DNA of 8,709 nt from Dehalococcoidia bacterium. Lineage in GTDB: Bacteria > Chloroflexota > Dehalococcoidia > Dehalococcoidales > Fen-1064. The stretch spans positions 1 to 8,709 of the forward strand of contig JAUYDN010000012.1 in assembly GCA_030691775.1 (NCBI GenBank). The letters run 5' to 3'. Both the position numbers and the translations under genes were made by a program. The notes under the pieces were generated by a model, which was not told the origin of the DNA, did no database searches, and was given only the letters and a program-made list of their open reading frames with translations. Below, piece by piece: positions 6,928-8,709 of this stretch. Positions within the stretch are counted from its first letter, which is position 1. Each line of letters begins with the position of its first letter.

Positions 6928-7032
6928 TGTCATTCTGAGTCCCGATGTTTCGGTATGAAGCATCGGAAGAACGAAGAATCTCCAGCACCTACTCAGTAGG
7001 CACGGAGACCCTTCGCTACGCTCAGGGTGACA
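6928..7032. repeat. Palindromic MITE-like intergenic repeat, copy B
   Basis: TGTCATTCTGAG (6928-6939) and CTCAGGGTGACA (7021-7032) are terminal inverted repeats that match at 10 of 12 bases, the two exceptions being G-T pairs. Inside are a 10-base stem (6942-6951 / 6957-6966, one G-T) and CGAAGAATCTCC (6972-6983) facing GGAGACCCTTCG (7004-7015). It shares its left end and the ACGAAGAATCT core with copy A at 1738-1886 but is 44 bases shorter. Confidence 0.72.
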
Positions 7033-7077
7033 AGGATACATTGGAGTTTTAGGGCAACGCCAAAAGAGGGATTCAGG

Positions 7078-7136
7078 GGGTTTTTCAAAAAGAAAAATCC
7101 TTCCGACTTCATCGGAATCCCGTATGATAATCGGGA
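7078..7136 (+). repeat. Three consecutive small hairpins before fdhD
   Basis: GGGTTTTTC (7078-7086) faces GAAAAATCC (7092-7100) with one G-T pair. TTCCGA (7101-7106) faces TCGGAA (7112-7117). TCCCG (7118-7122) faces CGGGA (7132-7136). The last, with the following CTCTCAG, is an inverted match to the CTGAGTCCCGAT seen in copy B, so it may be a remnant of the same repeat family. It could also shape the 5' leader of fdhD. Confidence 0.4.
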
Positions 7137-7179
7137 CTCTCAGTTTACCCCTGTCCAGGTCAGGGAAAGGGAATTCGTA

Positions 7180-8019
7180 ATGAGCACAGGACTATCTCAC
7201 GATTTAAGAAACCTGCCGTCAGACGAAGTGGAAAAGGTCGCCGTCCAGCGTTTCACAGCAGAAAGCCAGGAGACAGTCGAAGACATCGTTGTGCGGGAGT
7301 TCCCCCTCACTATAATGCTGAACGGTACCGAGCTGGTTACCCTGCTATGCTCACCCGCCAATCTGAAATACCTCGCCATCGGTTTCCTCTTCTCCGAGGG
7401 GCTTCTCAAGGGGCGCGATGACCTCAAGCGCGTGACCGTGGACGAACGCAAAGGCGTGGTCCGCGTGGAAACGAAAACAGACGTAATGGCGGACAGCGAG
7501 GCGGTGTTCAAGCGGCTGATAACACCGGGATGCGGGCGGGGAGCCTCGTTCTACAGCGCCGCCGATACCGGGCTGGAGAAAATCGTTCGCCCACTCACCG
7601 TAACCGGCACCGAAATCCTGGAGTTGATGAAGACCTTTCAGCACCACTCTTTGCTTTACCGCGAGACTCACGGCGTCCACAGCGCGGCGCTTTGTAATAC
7701 CCGTAAAATCCTGATATTTACCGAAGATATCGGACGTCATAACGCTATCGATAAAATCTTCGGGGAGTGCCTGGACAAGGGTATCCCGACCGACGATGGC
7801 ATTATCCTCTCCAGCGGCCGCATGTCCTCCGAAATTGTTATCAAGGTGGCGCGGCGCAAAGTGCCGGTGCTTGTCTCCAAGTCCGCCCCGACCAATACCG
7901 CTGTCAAGCTCGCGGATGAACTGGGACTGACGCTCATTGGGTTTGTGCGCGGGACACGGATGAATGTCTATACCCACGCCGAACGGGTGACAGTTAGCAG
8001 ACTGGAACTTAAAAGTTAA
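7180..8019 (+). CDS. fdhD: FdhD, sulfurtransferase for formate dehydrogenase
   Basis: A cytoplasmic accessory protein of 279 residues that, in the studied E. coli case, receives sulfur from IscS and delivers it to the bis-MGD molybdenum cofactor of formate dehydrogenase. Visible family marks are the N-terminal EFPLTIMLNG, AIGFLFSEG (67-74), Cys118 in PGCGRG, HSAALC, the strongly conserved FTEDIGRHNAIDK block, LSSGRMSSE and SKSAPTN, and a GFVRG then MNVYTH end. The E. coli protein has CxxC at the active site; here the second Cys is Gly (CGRG), a variant seen in parts of the family as I recall. ATG 7180 is chosen because AAAGGG lies about eight bases upstream and upstream codons come from repeat sequence. 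It is separated from the nifS operon by a 336-base gap. No formate dehydrogenase gene is in the window. Confidence 0.94.
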   Translation: MSTGLSHDLRNLPSDEVEKVAVQRFTAESQETVEDIVVREFPLTIMLNGTELVTLLCSPANLKYLAIGFLFSEGLLKGRDDLKRVTVDERKGVVRVETKTDVMADSEAVFKRLITPGCGRGASFYSAADTGLEKIVRPLTVTGTEILELMKTFQHHSLLYRETHGVHSAALCNTRKILIFTEDIGRHNAIDKIFGECLDKGIPTDDGIILSSGRMSSEIVIKVARRKVPVLVSKSAPTNTAVKLADELGLTLIGFVRGTRMNVYTHAERVTVSRLELKS

Positions 8020-8113
8020 AGGTCAAAGCTAAAAACCACAGCTAATGGAGTGTCTCAATAACAGCTTTACAATTCTGAATAAAAGATGCCAGTGCTTACA
8101 CAGCGCCTCATCC

Positions 8114-8200
8114 CCCCGCATCAAGTGCGGGGCAGGCTCTTGCCCCTTCTCCGCAGAGAAGGGGAAGAACTATTTTGAGAGGGGCTGACGCCCCTCTCAA
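8114..8200. repeat. Three tandem perfect hairpins
   Basis: CCCCGCA (8114-8120) pairs with TGCGGGG (8126-8132), loop of 5. CCCCTTCTC (8143-8151) pairs with GAGAAGGGG (8156-8164), loop of 4. TTGAGAGGGGC (8175-8185) pairs with GCCCCTCTCAA (8190-8200), loop of 4. All stems are perfect and none is followed by a T-tract on either strand, so they are better read as palindromic repeats than intrinsic terminators. Confidence 0.75.
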
Positions 8201-8337
8201 CTCCCTTGTGCAAGTTGGCAGTCATCTTGCTTTCCCACCCTTTGTAACCATCATTTTCATATTTCGTCCGTGGCACCACACTCCATGTGTAATTGTCAAG
8301 TTATTACGCAGAGCATTAAGTAGATTACATCTTGTAG

Positions 8338-8399
8338 GGTGGGTTAGTCCGGTTTCAAGGGGGTGTCGGCTTTCAGATTTCGAGAGGACGTAACCCACC
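8338..8399. repeat. GGTGGGTTA...TAACCCACC palindromic repeat
   Basis: GGTGGGTTA (8338-8346) and TAACCCACC (8391-8399) are perfect 9-base inverted repeats around 44 non-coding bases. The ends resemble a widespread class of dispersed bacterial intergenic repeats with these termini. No second copy is in the window. Confidence 0.55.
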
Positions 8400-8583
8400 A
8401 CAAATCGTCTTATGCAAACATGTTTATGCTCTGAATAGTATTTCGGAGACACTACACTAAAAGCTAAAAACTCATCTCGCCATCATTGTCCTTGCTTTGC
8501 TTCATTAACCACCCGAGCCAGTTTCGACTTACTAATACAAACGCATTAAAAAATCATACATCAGACCCAAAAAGCCCTGTCGT

Positions 8584-8691
8584 TGCGAGACCATCCCGAT
8601 ATCATCAGGATGAATCGGGAGGCGAAGCAATCTCTGCCTCAGAAAGGGAGCGCCATCAACGATAGATTGCCGCGTCGCTTCGCTTCTCGCA
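8584..8691. repeat. TTGCGAG...CAATCT palindromic repeat, copy C
   Basis: Outer inverted ends TGCGAGA (8584-8590) / TCTCGCA (8685-8691) enclose inner GCAATCT (8627-8633) / AGATTGC (8664-8670) and a local hairpin TCCCGAT (8594-8600) / ATCGGGA (8614-8620). The plan (outer end, hairpin with a CCCGAT stem, GAAG-AATCT-like core) parallels copies A and B with different end sequences, suggesting a related repeat family. Confidence 0.6.
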
Positions 8692-8709
8692 TATATGAAA
8701 GCGCTGTAT

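Larger units (their letters stand above)
6844..7179. other. Repeat-rich gap before fdhD, no gene seen
   Basis: The 336 bases hold a C/G hairpin (6896-6913), palindromic repeat copy B (6928-7032) and three closely spaced inverted repeats (7078-7136). An open frame runs through 7027-7179 into fdhD, but it begins inside the repeat and lacks family sequence. A TATGAT (7123-7128) or GATAAT (7126-7131) could be a -10 for fdhD, without a good -35. Confidence 0.65.
8025..8471. repeat. Segment bounded by 12-base direct repeats
   Basis: AAAGCTAAAAAC occurs at 8025-8036 and again at 8460-8471. Just inside, AGTGTCTC (8049-8056) and GAGACACT (8446-8453) form an 8-base inverted pair. Direct repeats outside and inverted repeats inside recall an inserted element, but the inverted ends are offset by 12 and 6 bases and no transposase remnant is visible. 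Confidence 0.3.
8020..8709. other. Gene-free, repeat-dense 3' region
   Basis: I see no credible gene in these 690 bases. Open frames at 8175-8393 (plus) and 8222-8452 (minus) overlap each other, run through palindromes and resemble no family. The region holds a triple-hairpin block, a GGTGGGTTA palindrome, a TTGCGAG-type palindrome at the right edge and a pair of 12-base direct repeats. Confidence 0.65.

Noticed and set aside
7027..7179. N-terminal extension of fdhD
   Set aside because: It starts inside repeat copy B, includes hairpin sequence, and the ATG at 7180 has a better ribosome site and normal FdhD length.
8114..8200. Intrinsic terminator for fdhD or CRISPR-like array
   Set aside because: The three hairpins differ in sequence, have no T-tracts, and lack regular spacers.
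8175..8452. Small overlapping open frames on both strands
   Set aside because: They run through palindromic repeats, overlap each other and show no protein-like features.

Overview
The window looks like a bacterial chromosome fragment, most likely from an anaerobic Chloroflexota/Dehalococcoidia-type organism. I infer this from the gene set (MacB-type ABC transporter, a DUF2318-like lipoprotein, NifS, a stand-alone AIR-synthase/HypE-like protein, FdhD), the moderate GC content, the frequent GTG/TTG starts and the many short palindromic intergenic repeats. No marker gene proves it.

Layout. (1) Positions 1-629, minus strand: a HicA toxin / HicB antitoxin pair; HicB runs off the left edge. A near-consensus promoter lies just ahead of hicA. 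(2) 685-718: a strong GC-rich terminator, followed by a secreted Ig-like-domain protein on the minus strand (755-1618). (3) 1619-2167: a divergent intergenic region with a palindromic repeat (1738-1886) and a promoter-like site for the rightward operon. (4) 2168-6843: a tight plus-strand operon of five genes with gaps of 6-26 bases: FtsX/MacB-type permease, LolD/MacB-type ATPase, Cys-rich DUF2318-like lipoprotein, NifS-type cysteine desulfurase, and an AIR-synthase/HypE-like gene broken by a frameshift at its conserved HD motif. (5) 6844-7179: a repeat-rich gap. (6) 7180-8019: fdhD. (7) 8020-8709: 690 bases without a credible gene, packed with several kinds of palindromic repeat.

How the genes may work together. 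The permease, ATPase and lipoprotein form an envelope ABC system with exposed CxxC motifs, resembling parts of the Campylobacter P19 iron-uptake locus as I recall it. NifS mobilises sulfur from cysteine, and FdhD passes sulfur from a cysteine desulfurase to the molybdenum cofactor of formate dehydrogenase-type enzymes. The locus therefore looks like a metal/sulfur supply and molybdoenzyme maturation neighbourhood. The role of the AIR-synthase-like protein is unknown.

The points most worth checking are the frameshift in that gene, the CxxC motifs shared by permease and lipoprotein, the leaderless-looking hicA, a 25-codon upstream ORF overlapping the permease start, and the repeat families.
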